The position numbers were made by a program, and so were the translations under genes. Source: Poseidonibacter lekithochrous (GTDB lineage: Bacteria; Campylobacterota; Campylobacteria; Campylobacterales; Arcobacteraceae). Taken from it: a stretch of DNA of 64,000 nt. This document shows positions 36,123-45,179 of the stretch, piece by piece. The stretch covers positions 1 to 64,000 of the forward strand of contig NZ_JAHKQT010000009.1 of assembly GCF_018861145.1 (NCBI RefSeq), written 5' to 3'. The notes below the pieces were generated by a model. It saw only the letters and a list, made by a program, of their open reading frames with translations, was not told the origin of the DNA and searched no databases. How positions within the stretch are numbered: position 1 is the stretch's first letter; every line of letters starts with the position of its first letter.

Positions 36123-37305
36123 TATGTTTAGCTAAAATAGTTTCATTTCCTTTACTTGGATTTAATGGAATTAGAAAAGATAAAACAACTGAAATACTAG
36201 CTATTAATCCTCCTATTATAAATACTAAGGAGTTAGAGTATAACCATACAAGTCCTAATAATACTGGTAAAAAAACTGCTGCAATATGATTTATAGTAAA
36301 AGAAACAGCACTTGCGCTTGATATATCTTTTGGGTCTGCTATTTTTTGGAAATATGTTTTTAAAGCAATTGCCATAGCAAATAAAAGATGATCAACTACA
36401 TAAAGAGCAAAAGCTAGATATAAATTTTCAACAAACGCATAAGAAACAAAAACTATTACAAGTCCTATATATTCATATCTAAGAGATATCCTCTCTCCAA
36501 ATACACTAATAAACTTACCAATCTTAGGAGCTAAGTACATATTTAAAATAGAATTTATAAAAAGTAATATAACCATATTATGAACATCTACTCCAAACTT
36601 TTCAACAAGTAAAAATCCTGCAAAAACAACAAATATTTGTCTTCTTGCCCCTGCAAAAAAAGTTAAAGTATAAAATAACCAATACTCTTTTTTCAATCTT
36701 ATCTTTCTATCTTGAATAACTGTTTCTTTAAAATGAGTAAATGCAAACCATGAAAGAAGAGCTAAAAAAGCACTAACTCCACCAAATATCAAATATACAT
36801 ATTTATATTCTAGTGATAAATAATTCATCAATGTATATATTAAAATAAATACAAGTAAACCTACAAAAGATTTAACAGCTGATATTTTTCCTAAAATAAT
36901 TGGAGCTTTTTTCTTGTCTAACCATTGTAAACTAAGAGATTGATTTAGTGTTTCTAAATAATGAAATCCCAAAGACATAATAATAGTTGTGATATATAAA
37001 CCCATAGCACTTGGGAAGAAACCTGTCAAAGAAGTCCCAAGACCTAGAAGTAACATTGAAAGATAAACTAATCGTTGTTGAGCAATAAGACTAAGAACTA
37101 AAATAACAGTAAAAGCTAAAAAGCCAGGTATTTCTCTTAAACTTTGAAGTATTCCTATCTGACTACCATCAAATGAAGCTACTTCTATTGTAAAGTTATT
37201 AAGTAAACTCATCCATGCTGAAAAAGAAACTACCATAGAAATAGACATCACATATAAAAGCGCAACTTTAGATGTAAATATTCTAGAAAAGAAAGTTTTT
37301 TTCAA
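36115..37305 (-). CDS. Major facilitator superfamily transporter
   Basis: 396 residues with about twelve membrane helices and a central loop near residues 190-205. The overall pattern is MFS; no substrate signature is evident. Its start overlaps the end of the TauE/SafE-like gene by four bases, so the two are one transcription unit. AAAGGAATACGCCG precedes the coupled start region. Confidence 0.85.
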   Translation of the reverse strand: MKKTFFSRIFTSKVALLYVMSISMVVSFSAWMSLLNNFTIEVASFDGSQIGILQSLREIPGFLAFTVILVLSLIAQQRLVYLSMLLLGLGTSLTGFFPSAMGLYITTIIMSLGFHYLETLNQSLSLQWLDKKKAPIILGKISAVKSFVGLLVFILIYTLMNYLSLEYKYVYLIFGGVSAFLALLSWFAFTHFKETVIQDRKIRLKKEYWLFYTLTFFAGARRQIFVVFAGFLLVEKFGVDVHNMVILLFINSILNMYLAPKIGKFISVFGERISLRYEYIGLVIVFVSYAFVENLYLAFALYVVDHLLFAMAIALKTYFQKIADPKDISSASAVSFTINHIAAVFLPVLLGLVWLYSNSLVFIIGGLIASISVVLSFLIPLNPSKGNETILAKHTK

Positions 37306-38015
37306 AGGAATACGCCGATGATTACTTTAATCGCAAGTGCAGATAATAAAACTTTTAAAAGCATTAAAAACTTCTTACCATCAATTTTATCTCTTAGTTT
37401 AGTTCCAGCATAAGATCCAGCAACCGCCCCAATTATCATAGCAATAATGATTCCAATATAATCAAAAAATACAAAACCAAAATACATAAATACAAATACT
37501 TTTAAAATATGAGTGATACTCATCAAAGCAGCACCTGTTGCTACCACTTTGTCCTTATCTTTATAATCTTTTAAAAGTAAAGTCATTGTTAGAGGTCCTG
37601 TTGCACCTACAACTATAGATAATCCAGTTTGTAAAAAACCTACTAAATAATAGTTTTCATATTTTTTGATTTTGTCATTAAATTTTTGTGACCATAAAGA
37701 TAAAAGAATATAAACTCCAATAAATAAAGGAACGTACTCTAAAGAAATCATAGATAATATTGATGCAAAAAGTGCAATTCCTAAAATAGAACCTATTAAA
37801 AACTTTGGAATAGTCTCATATTGAACATCTTTATATCCAAATACAGCTCTTGAAAAGTTACTAGACATTTGTGTTAATCCATGAACTGGAATAAGTGCAT
37901 TTAAAGGTAAAAAAGCTGGAAGAATTGCAATTAGCATCATTCCTCCACCAATTCCTACAACTCCTGCAACTGTTGATGTAAAAAATGTCAATAACCCAAG
38001 TAATAGTTCGTTCAT
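37302..38015 (-). CDS. TauE/SafE-family sulfite/anion exporter-like protein
   Basis: 237 residues with seven to eight membrane helices. The glycine-rich opening TSTVAGVVGIGGGMMLI (about residues 14-30) and the later VVGATGPL segment are typical of the TauE/SafE (DUF81) family, whose members export sulfite, sulfoacetate or related anions. First gene of a two-gene unit with the MFS transporter; the pair may handle one class of substrate. Confidence 0.85.
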   Translation of the reverse strand: MNELLLGLLTFFTSTVAGVVGIGGGMMLIAILPAFLPLNALIPVHGLTQMSSNFSRAVFGYKDVQYETIPKFLIGSILGIALFASILSMISLEYVPLFIGVYILLSLWSQKFNDKIKKYENYYLVGFLQTGLSIVVGATGPLTMTLLLKDYKDKDKVVATGAALMSITHILKVFVFMYFGFVFFDYIGIIIAMIIGAVAGSYAGTKLRDKIDGKKFLMLLKVLLSALAIKVIIGVFL

Positions 38016-38107
38016 AAAAGGCCTTTTAAATAATCTGCTTTAAAATACCCAATTATCACTTATTTATCAAAATAAAGCTATGATTTCATTTGAAAAAAAG
38101 GAAGTGT

Positions 38108-38368
38108 ATGGATATTTATCAATGGGCTGGATTTATTGGAATGCTTTTTGTTGTTGTAGCTTATTTGTTTTTGCAAATGAATAAATACAAAATCAAATCT
38201 TTACAATATCAATTATTAAACTTAGTAGGTGCAATTTTACTTTTAATTTCACTTTTTGTACACTTTAATTTAGGATCATTTATTATAGAAGTATTTTGGA
38301 TTATTATTACAATATATGGTATTGTAGTAAATCTAAAAAATAAGAAACAAAACAAAAAAGAGGAATAA
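38108..38368 (+). CDS. Small three-helix membrane protein, CBU_0592-like
   Basis: About 86 residues from the ATG at 38108 (GGA five bases upstream; the in-frame ATG at 38090 has no ribosome site). Three hydrophobic helices (about 5-25, 32-50, 55-76) and a lysine-rich tail match the CBU_0592-type family of small membrane proteins. The function is unknown. The next gene starts three bases after its stop, so they are co-transcribed. Confidence 0.7.
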   Translation: MDIYQWAGFIGMLFVVVAYLFLQMNKYKIKSLQYQLLNLVGAILLLISLFVHFNLGSFIIEVFWIIITIYGIVVNLKNKKQNKKEE

Positions 38369-38370
38369 AA

Positions 38371-38661
38371 ATGAAATATATATTAACAATAACAATATTT
38401 TTATCAACTTCACTATTTGCAAACTATGCGTTTACAGGTGAGAATACTGGGAAAATAGATATGCATGGAGGAAAAGGTGATAAATTACTAACAAATAAAA
38501 ATGGTTTTTCAAATACAAAAACTAGCCCACTTAGTAATATTGGAATAAAAAAACCAACAATGCCTAAAAAACCTGCTAGTTTAGTTAAAGAAGAAAAGAA
38601 AAACATTAAAAAAGAAACTAAAGAAATAAGCGATAAAATTGAGTTAATTCCAAGTAAATAA
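38371..38661 (+). CDS. Small exported lysine-rich protein of unknown function
   Basis: 96 residues with a signal peptide (about 1-17, ending LFA). The mature part is polar and appears unstructured: a Gly/Asn/Thr-rich first half (NYAFTGENTGKIDMHGGKGD) and a Lys/Glu/Pro-rich second half. I do not recognise it. It follows the three-helix membrane protein closely, and the two may be functionally paired. Confidence 0.6.
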   Translation: MKYILTITIFLSTSLFANYAFTGENTGKIDMHGGKGDKLLTNKNGFSNTKTSPLSNIGIKKPTMPKKPASLVKEEKKNIKKETKEISDKIELIPSK

Positions 38662-38737
38662 ACTCTATTTTATGTTTTTGCTTTTCTTATTAAAAAACAT
38701 GGCATAATTATAAATATATTAATAAGAAGGTTTTATT

Positions 38738-40513
38738 ATAACAACTGAAAAAAATATAAAAAAAATTATAGTAATTGCACCTTTAATTGCTATTCTTTTA
38801 ACATCTATCATTCTTACAAATCTTTTTATTTCTGAAATAAAATCACAATATGAAAAAGAAGTTCAACAATTAATAATTGATGAAGAAGTTGAAGTGATGG
38901 GAATAGTTAAAAATCGAATAGAGAATATTATCAATCTATTGGAAAAAAATTATAATCAAAAAATAGAAGCTGAAAAAGAAGAAATTAAAAATACTATTAA
39001 TATAGCTTACAATGTAATTGAAAATACATATTATGAAAATAAAAATGATGATAAAAAAAACATACTATTAAAAATAAACAAACAATTAAGAAATCAAAGA
39101 TTTTATGATAATGCTTCTGGATACTACTTCATCTATTCAAATAATGGTACTTCTATTTTACATCCACACTTGCCACACCTTGAAGGCACAAATTTTAGTA
39201 CTTTTAAAGATGAAAGTACAAAGCTTGCATTAAAAAAATTACTTTTATTTTTAGAAAAAAAGAATGCTGGATATGTATCTTGGAAATGGTATAAGCCTAA
39301 TAAGAATACTGAAAAGAAATCAGAAGTAAAAGAAAAAATCGGTTATTTAAAAAAGTTTGCTCCTTTAAACATATTTATAGGTAGTGCAAAATATAAAGAT
39401 GATATAGAATTAAGTGTAAAAAAGAATTTACAAGAATTATTAAATATAATTAGATACGATAAAGATAATTATATTTTTGCTTATGATGAATTGGGAAATA
39501 CAATTTCTCATATTAAAAAAGATTTGATTGGCAAAAATAGGTGGGATATTTCATCTAATGGTAGATTATTAATGCAAGAAATTATTAAGAAGGCTTTTAC
39601 AACAGATGGTAGTTATATAAAATACTTAGCAACAATTAATCCAAGTACAAAAGAATCTTCTAATAAAATTTCTTACGTTAAATTATTTTCAAGAACTAAT
39701 TGGGCTATTGGAACAGGAATGTATAATAGTATTATTTTTGAAAATATTAAAAATAAACAAAAACTAATGAAGAAAAATTTAGATAATACTATATATAAAG
39801 TAATTATATATTCATTTCTTATTACAAGTTTTAGTCTCTTAATAATGATTCTAATCTCAAGAAAAGTTGGAGATATTATTAAAAAGTATAAAGATCATTT
39901 AACTGAAATAAATAATACATTAGAACTAAAAGTAAAAGATAGAACAAAAGAACTTGAAGATTCAAAAAACTTGCTAAAAGAAATGACTTTAAGAGATCCC
40001 CTAACTAACCTTTATAATAGACGCTATTTTGAAAGTATTATAGATGAACTAATGTCTTTAAGTATAAGAGAAGAAGAGTCGCTATGTCTAATCATGTTAG
40101 ATATAGATAAGTTTAAAAATATTAATGATAATTATGGTCATGATATAGGAGATGAAGTTTTAAAGAAACTTGCAGATAATTTATTGAGTCGATTAAGACA
40201 AAGTGATGTTATTACAAGAATTGGAGGAGAAGAATTTGCAATTGTTTTCCCCAAAACATCAATAGATGGTGCATATAAAACTTCAGAAAAAATCAGAAAA
40301 GCAGTTGAAAAGCTTGAAATCAAAATAAAAGAAAATATTTTGATTAGCTTTACAGTTAGTATCGGAATTGCAATATTTGATAAAAATATTGATAAAGATG
40401 TTCATAGTATATTAAAAAGAGCAGATATAGCACTGTATCAGGCAAAAGATACTGGTCGGAATAAAGTAGTTGTTTTTAATGAAAATAAAAATATTAAATC
40501 TATTAAAAAGTAG
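38738..40513 (+). CDS. Membrane diguanylate cyclase with extracytoplasmic Cache-like domain; non-canonical start
   Basis: The canonical in-frame starts (GTG 38894, ATG 38897) fall inside the sensor domain. Upstream, the same frame stays open to 38726 and encodes a membrane helix (IVIAPLIAILLTSIILTNLF); AGAAGG sits 7 bases before an ATA codon at 38738 and 4 before ATT at 38735. So the true start is probably ATA or ATT, or an ATG lost by mutation. The protein (about 591 residues) then has an extracytoplasmic double-Cache-like region, with YYFIYSNNGTSILHPHLPHLEG and later NWAIGTGMYNS, a second membrane helix, a coiled coil and a GGDEF domain with intact GGEEF. An RxxD inhibitory site (RQSD) lies five residues before it. 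It should make cyclic di-GMP in response to a small-molecule ligand. Confidence 0.82.
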   Translation: MTTEKNIKKIIVIAPLIAILLTSIILTNLFISEIKSQYEKEVQQLIIDEEVEVMGIVKNRIENIINLLEKNYNQKIEAEKEEIKNTINIAYNVIENTYYENKNDDKKNILLKINKQLRNQRFYDNASGYYFIYSNNGTSILHPHLPHLEGTNFSTFKDESTKLALKKLLLFLEKKNAGYVSWKWYKPNKNTEKKSEVKEKIGYLKKFAPLNIFIGSAKYKDDIELSVKKNLQELLNIIRYDKDNYIFAYDELGNTISHIKKDLIGKNRWDISSNGRLLMQEIIKKAFTTDGSYIKYLATINPSTKESSNKISYVKLFSRTNWAIGTGMYNSIIFENIKNKQKLMKKNLDNTIYKVIIYSFLITSFSLLIMILISRKVGDIIKKYKDHLTEINNTLELKVKDRTKELEDSKNLLKEMTLRDPLTNLYNRRYFESIIDELMSLSIREEESLCLIMLDIDKFKNINDNYGHDIGDEVLKKLADNLLSRLRQSDVITRIGGEEFAIVFPKTSIDGAYKTSEKIRKAVEKLEIKIKENILISFTVSIGIAIFDKNIDKDVHSILKRADIALYQAKDTGRNKVVVFNENKNIKSIKK

Positions 40514-40602
40514 AATATTTTAAAGCAAAATATTTATAAAAAAAGTTTAGCTATAATACAAAAAATTCATAATTATAGAATTTAAATATTATAAGGTTTA
40601 AA

Positions 40603-41388
40603 ATGAAAACATACAAATTTATATCATGGAATGTAAATGGAATTAGAGCAGTTGATAAAAAAGAAGCTTTAAAATGGATTGATGAAGCAGATGTAGATTT
40701 ACTTGGAGTTCAAGAAACAAAATCACAAGTTGACCAAATTCCTTCTACAATATTTGAAAAAGAGTATAAAACTCTTTTTGGTTCACAATCAGCAATAAAA
40801 GGAAGAAGTGGAACAGCACTTTTTACAGATATTGAAACAACATTTACTTGTAATTGTCCAAGTGTTGATGTTTTAGATGAAGGAAGAATAAACGAAGTTC
40901 ACTTTACTTTAGGAGATAAAGATATCGCATTTTTTAATGTATATTTTCCAAATGGTCAAAGTAAAGAAGAAAGATTAACTTATAAAATGGAGTTTTACGA
41001 TAGATTTTTAAATCATTGTGAAGAGTTGAAAAAACAAGGGAAATCAATCATAGTTTGTGGAGATGTGAACACTGCACATAATGCAATTGATTTAGCACGT
41101 CCAAAAGCAAACGAAAAAACATCTGGATTCTTACCAATGGAGAGAGAATGGATGGATAAGTTCTTAGCTGCAGGCTATACAGATACATTAAGACATGTAA
41201 TTGGTGATGAACCTGAGCATTATTCATGGTGGTCTTATAGAGCAAATGCAAGAGCTAATAATGTTGGCTGGAGAATTGACTATTTTTACGTAAGTGATGA
41301 TTTAAAAGATAATATCAAAGATGCCTACATTTTAAATGAAGTTATGGGAAGTGACCACTGCCCTATTGCTTTAGAAATACAGTTATAA
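40603..41388 (+). CDS. xth: Exodeoxyribonuclease III / AP endonuclease
   Basis: 261 residues, full length for the ExoIII (Xth/ExoA) family that cleaves abasic sites and degrades 3' ends in base-excision repair. Catalytic blocks are visible: SWNVNGIRA at 8-16, LLGVQETK at 32-39, VCGDVNTAHNAIDL near 149-162 and MGSDHCPI near 248-255. AAGGTTTAAA precedes ATG. Single gene ending in a strong terminator. Confidence 0.95.
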   Translation: MKTYKFISWNVNGIRAVDKKEALKWIDEADVDLLGVQETKSQVDQIPSTIFEKEYKTLFGSQSAIKGRSGTALFTDIETTFTCNCPSVDVLDEGRINEVHFTLGDKDIAFFNVYFPNGQSKEERLTYKMEFYDRFLNHCEELKKQGKSIIVCGDVNTAHNAIDLARPKANEKTSGFLPMEREWMDKFLAAGYTDTLRHVIGDEPEHYSWWSYRANARANNVGWRIDYFYVSDDLKDNIKDAYILNEVMGSDHCPIALEIQL

Positions 41389-41407
41389 GAGAATTTCTCT
41401 TATAACT
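41381..41407. terminator. Bidirectional terminator between xth and the sensor kinase
   Basis: Perfect 12-bp stem AGTTATAAGAGA / TCTCTTATAACT with an ATT loop, overlapping the xth stop. Confidence 0.8.
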
Positions 41408-41441
41408 AATTTATATCCTATTCCTTGTTCATAGATCATTT

Positions 41442-43511
41442 TTAGCTAATCGGCAAGCTAATTATAAATTCTGCTCCAGTATAATCTCTATCATCATATT
41501 TATATCTTGTATTATAAGCTTCAATAGTTCCACCCATACCATCAACTATCAAATTATATGTCATATGCAGTCCTAATCCAGTTCCTTGTGATTTATGTTT
41601 TGTTGTAAAATATGGTTCAAATATTTTAGGTAATATAGTAATAGGAATTCCACCAGCATTGTCTTTTATTCTAATAAAAACATTATTAATATCAAGTTTT
41701 GTATCTATAAATATTAGTTTTGTATCTATATTCTTTTCAACTAGAGCATCTTTTGCATTACTAAATATATTAATCAAACACTGTGCTAAGTGGTTTTCAA
41801 ATCCATTTATACTTATAGTCTCTTCTAAAGTTAAAATTATTGAAATATCATTATTCTTAGCAGTTCCTTCTACTAAGTGTAAGAAGCTAGTGATGCTATC
41901 TGTTAAATTAAATACTTTTGGAATATTGTCATTTCTAATGAAGTTTCTAAAATCATCAATAGTTTTAGAAAGGTATTGCGCATTAGCATTAATTGAATTA
42001 CAACTTTTAATAAAATCTGTATCACTAAGTATATCATTTTCCTTTTGTAGTAACATGCCAGTAGATACAGTTGATATAACAGATAATGGTTGTCTCCATT
42101 GATGAGCTATATTGGCTATCATATCTCCCATAGAGGCAAGTTTTTCAGATTTCTGCAACAATTTATCTTTCTCTTTTTGTTCAAGTTCCATTTTCTTAAG
42201 ACTAGTAATATTTTGTGCTGTTGCATAAATTAAATTATTAGATAAATCTGTTGTTGCTGTCCACAGTAAATTAATATAATGACCATCTTTATGTATATAT
42301 CTATTTTCAAAGTTATATACATTTTCTCCTCTTGATAATTTTGACATCTCTTCTATTGTAAATTCAAGGTCATCAGGATGAAGTAGATCTAAAAATTGTT
42401 TACCTAAAAGTTCATCTTTTTCATATCCAAGAATACTTTTAAAAGCAGAATTAAGTTCTTTCATAATTCCCTCTGTTGTAGAGATAATATGTAAATTTAA
42501 TGATAATTGGAAATATCGATTGAATTTTTCGTTTGACTTTAAAAGTTCATTTTTTGACTTTGCTTCTTTATCTTTTATTCTTTCTAATTCTAATAAAACT
42601 TGATTAGTTTTATTTCTTTCTATTGTTATTTTTCTATTCCAGAATAAAACTAAAAAAATAACACTACTTAAAACTACTACAATTTCCCATAATAATGAAT
42701 AATCAGTTTTCTCAATAGTTTGTATCGTAAACCATTTTTGTTGTATAAAACTATGTTCAATACTTGATATCTGTTTAAAGCCTTTACTTAGTAATGAACT
42801 TAGCTCTGGCCATTCTTTAGGAGCAATAAAACTATAGTTAATATCTCCATAGCCACTATGAGCAGATACCTTAAGATTATTCATATCTTTGAATATCTTC
42901 ATATATGTTGCAACACCAACATTACCAACATAGGCAAATATATTTTCATCATTAACCATTTGTAAAGCTTCTTTTGTATTAGGAGCATTAACTATTTTAA
43001 TGGAAGGATAATCTCTTTTAATCCATTTATTTGTAAGAAAGTTCTCTTCTAAAACGATTGTTTTATTTTTCAGATCATTTAAAGAAATTATATTTGGTGA
43101 ATTCTTATGTGTGACAATCATCATAGGATAAAAGAGGTACTTCATACCAAAAGAAAATCTTTCGGCTCTTTGTTTATTTTTTACTGCAAATAAAATTGTA
43201 TTGTATTTACCATTTTGATTCTCAATTGTGTTATGAGATACACCTAAAGGGTCATTATTTACTACAAAATCAATATTTAATCCGATATTTTCAGCTGATT
43301 TTTTAATATAATCTACTGCAATTCCAGAAGCTACACCATTTTGCACAAATTCAAATGGTGGCATATTTGGTCTAACACGAAAACTAATAAGAGGATGTTT
43401 TTTTATAAATTCTATTTCTTCATTAGTCAATTTATTTTCTATTGTATCAGTAGCTATTAGTAGTTGACTAAATAAAGTTAAAATAACTATAAATTTATGT
43501 AAGTAATTCAT
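41442..43511 (-). CDS. Hybrid-sensor histidine kinase with solute-binding and PAS domains
   Basis: About 690 residues. Signal-type helix at the N-terminus, then a periplasmic bacterial extracellular solute-binding family 3 domain (about 35-265: ISFRVRPNMPPFEF, IAVDYIKKSAENIGL, AYVGNVGVATYMK). One membrane helix (about 275-292), a coiled coil, a PAS domain (about 325-440) and a kinase core follow, with H-box NIAHQWRQPLSVIST and HATPase motifs DNAGGIP and GTGLGLHM. No response regulator is adjacent, so it is an orphan. Two in-frame ATGs (43526, 43511) lack a clear ribosome site; the second puts the signal helix at the very start. Confidence 0.87.
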   Translation of the reverse strand: MNYLHKFIVILTLFSQLLIATDTIENKLTNEEIEFIKKHPLISFRVRPNMPPFEFVQNGVASGIAVDYIKKSAENIGLNIDFVVNNDPLGVSHNTIENQNGKYNTILFAVKNKQRAERFSFGMKYLFYPMMIVTHKNSPNIISLNDLKNKTIVLEENFLTNKWIKRDYPSIKIVNAPNTKEALQMVNDENIFAYVGNVGVATYMKIFKDMNNLKVSAHSGYGDINYSFIAPKEWPELSSLLSKGFKQISSIEHSFIQQKWFTIQTIEKTDYSLLWEIVVVLSSVIFLVLFWNRKITIERNKTNQVLLELERIKDKEAKSKNELLKSNEKFNRYFQLSLNLHIISTTEGIMKELNSAFKSILGYEKDELLGKQFLDLLHPDDLEFTIEEMSKLSRGENVYNFENRYIHKDGHYINLLWTATTDLSNNLIYATAQNITSLKKMELEQKEKDKLLQKSEKLASMGDMIANIAHQWRQPLSVISTVSTGMLLQKENDILSDTDFIKSCNSINANAQYLSKTIDDFRNFIRNDNIPKVFNLTDSITSFLHLVEGTAKNNDISIILTLEETISINGFENHLAQCLINIFSNAKDALVEKNIDTKLIFIDTKLDINNVFIRIKDNAGGIPITILPKIFEPYFTTKHKSQGTGLGLHMTYNLIVDGMGGTIEAYNTRYKYDDRDYTGAEFIISLPIS

Positions 43512-43542
43512 AAAATGATTATACATTTAATCATATTAAATA

Positions 43543-44640
43543 TTAAATCAGTTTTTTCTTTAAAGCATCTATTCTTTTATTAGCTTCTTTTATTCTATAC
43601 ATTTTAATTTCACCGCTTCTTACTTGTTTATATACTGAGTTTATAATAGTTTCAAGTTTTAATGGCTTTGCTAATTGATTCGCGTACATTAACATATCAA
43701 TTCCAGAATTAATAGCAAGTCTTACGGTATCATCTAAACTATAGTGTTTTGAAATAGCATACATTTGTAAATCATCACTAATTAAAACACCTTTATACCC
43801 TAACTCTTTTCTTAAAAGTTTAGTATTTATATTCCAAGACAAAGTCGCAGGAAGAGAATAATCTAGGTTTCTATTTACAACATGTGCACTCATAATCATA
43901 TCTACTAAACCATTTTTTATAAAATATTTATAAGGTTCCAATTCTTCTTTTTTCCAAGTTTTTGTAATATCTACAAAACCTTTATGTGAATCACTTAAAG
44001 AAGATCCATGTCCAGGGAAATGTTTAAGCACTGATATTATATTTTGCTTTTTCATTTCTTTTGTAAAAATAGAAGCATATTTTATTACTTCTTTTGAACT
44101 CTTACCAAAAGATCTACCAAGTTTTGCAATTACTGGATTATTAGGATTAATATTTAAATCAACTACGGGTGCATAGTTTACATTTAATCCACTTTTCTTT
44201 AAAACCTTTGCAAGTTTTGAATAGGTATTTTTAGCATATGATGTACCTTTAGTTGACACAATACTTGCTTTTGGTGTATTTATAAACCCTTTCGAGTCTT
44301 TTAGTCTTTGTACTATTCCACCTTCTTGATCTATTGAGATTAAAAGTTTTGTTTTATTAATTGCTTGTAGTTGTGATGTAAGTTTTACTAACTGCTTGGG
44401 ATCTTTAATATTTTTTATTTTCTTTTTATCATTTGGATCTTTATCAAAAAGAATAACTCCACCTAAATCATATTTTTGAATATCTTGATATATTTTATCG
44501 CTTGAATCTATCTTTTCACCATGAAAACCTAACATCACCATTTTAGCAATCATTTTTTCTAATTGCTCTTTAGTATATGCATTTTGATCTGCAAAAAGTA
44601 TTGAACTTAAAAGGCATACTAATAGAATTCTTTTTATCAT
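43543..44640 (-). CDS. nagZ: Glycoside hydrolase family 3, NagZ-like beta-N-acetylhexosaminidase, exported
   Basis: 365 residues. A signal peptide (about 1-17, ending LFADQ) exports it, unlike the cytoplasmic NagZ of E. coli. Family-3 signatures are present: DQEGGIVQRL (about 100-109), KHFPGHGSSLSDSHK (about 200-214), which includes the NagZ His/Asp loop, and VLISDDLQMYAI (about 285-296) with the nucleophile aspartate. It should cleave GlcNAc from peptidoglycan fragments or other glycans in the periplasm. It is divergent from the H1-like gene. Confidence 0.9.
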   Translation of the reverse strand: MIKRILLVCLLSSILFADQNAYTKEQLEKMIAKMVMLGFHGEKIDSSDKIYQDIQKYDLGGVILFDKDPNDKKKIKNIKDPKQLVKLTSQLQAINKTKLLISIDQEGGIVQRLKDSKGFINTPKASIVSTKGTSYAKNTYSKLAKVLKKSGLNVNYAPVVDLNINPNNPVIAKLGRSFGKSSKEVIKYASIFTKEMKKQNIISVLKHFPGHGSSLSDSHKGFVDITKTWKKEELEPYKYFIKNGLVDMIMSAHVVNRNLDYSLPATLSWNINTKLLRKELGYKGVLISDDLQMYAISKHYSLDDTVRLAINSGIDMLMYANQLAKPLKLETIINSVYKQVRSGEIKMYRIKEANKRIDALKKKLI

Positions 44641-44772
44641 TTATTCTCTTTTTTTAATATTTGGAGGATGAGTATATCAAAATAAAGTTGAGGATTAGTC
44701 TATTTATTAATTTTAATTTAAGCCATAAATTAAATCTAATATCTATATTTTAAAGAAAAAACCTATATTTTA

Positions 44773-44801
44773 TTGACATTTATAAATAAACATGCTAATA
44801 T
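44773..44801 (+). promoter_or_regulatory. Strong sigma-70-type promoter of the H1-like gene
   Basis: TTGACA (44773-44778), 17-base spacer, TAATAT (44796-44801), predicting a start near 44808 and a leader of about 20 bases with GGAG at 44821-44824. A near-consensus -35 is unusual in this phylum, suggesting high expression. Confidence 0.7.
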
Positions 44802-44829
44802 TCCAAATATTAAAAATTAAGGAGACAAT

Positions 44830-45120
44830 ATGTCAAAAGAAGAAAAAGAATTAAAAGTTAAAAAAGCAGCAAAGAAAGTAGCTAAAAAAGCTGACAAAAA
44901 AAAGAAAGAAAAGAAAAAGGTAGCTAAAAAGAAAGCTGCTAAAAAGATTGCTAAGAAAAAAGTGGCTAAAAAACTAGAAAAGAAAAAAGCTAAGAAAAAA
45001 CCAGCTAAGAAAACTACTAAAAAAGTTACAAAAAAAGTAGCTAAAAAACCTTCAAAAAAGAAAGTTACAAAAAAAGTTGTTAAAACTAAAAAAATAGCTA
45101 AAAAAGCTAAAAAGAAGTAA
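44830..45120 (+). CDS. Histone-H1-like lysine/alanine-rich DNA-binding protein
   Basis: 96 residues, more than half lysine, mainly AKK, KVAKK and PAKK repeats, after a short acidic-basic start (MSKEEKELKVKK). This is the composition of the C-terminal tail of histone H1 and of bacterial H1-like proteins (Hc1/Hc2, AlgP types). It should bind DNA or RNA non-specifically and condense the nucleoid. It has a near-consensus promoter and a terminator, so it is probably an abundant single-gene transcript. Poly-lysine composition also makes homology searches unreliable. Confidence 0.8.
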   Translation: MSKEEKELKVKKAAKKVAKKADKKKKEKKKVAKKKAAKKIAKKKVAKKLEKKKAKKKPAKKTTKKVTKKVAKKPSKKKVTKKVVKTKKIAKKAKKK

Positions 45121-45131
45121 TCACTTCTTCT

Positions 45132-45167
45132 AATATGATTTTAGAATTAATTTTCTAAAGTCATATT
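45132..45167. terminator. Terminator between the H1-like gene and ureG
   Basis: AATATGATTTTAGAA pairs with TTCTAAAGTCATATT over 15 bp (one G-U type mismatch) with a 6-base loop. It lies between convergent genes; a smaller AAGAAGT/ACTTCTT hairpin at the H1-like stop adds to it. Confidence 0.75.
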
Positions 45168-45179
45168 ATTTTATGTCAC

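Noticed and set aside
44830-45120. Apparent tandem repeat array (AAAAAAGTAGCTAAAAAA-like units)
   Set aside because: The repeats follow the reading frame of a lysine-rich protein and vary at codon level, so this is coding low complexity, not a DNA repeat or CRISPR array.
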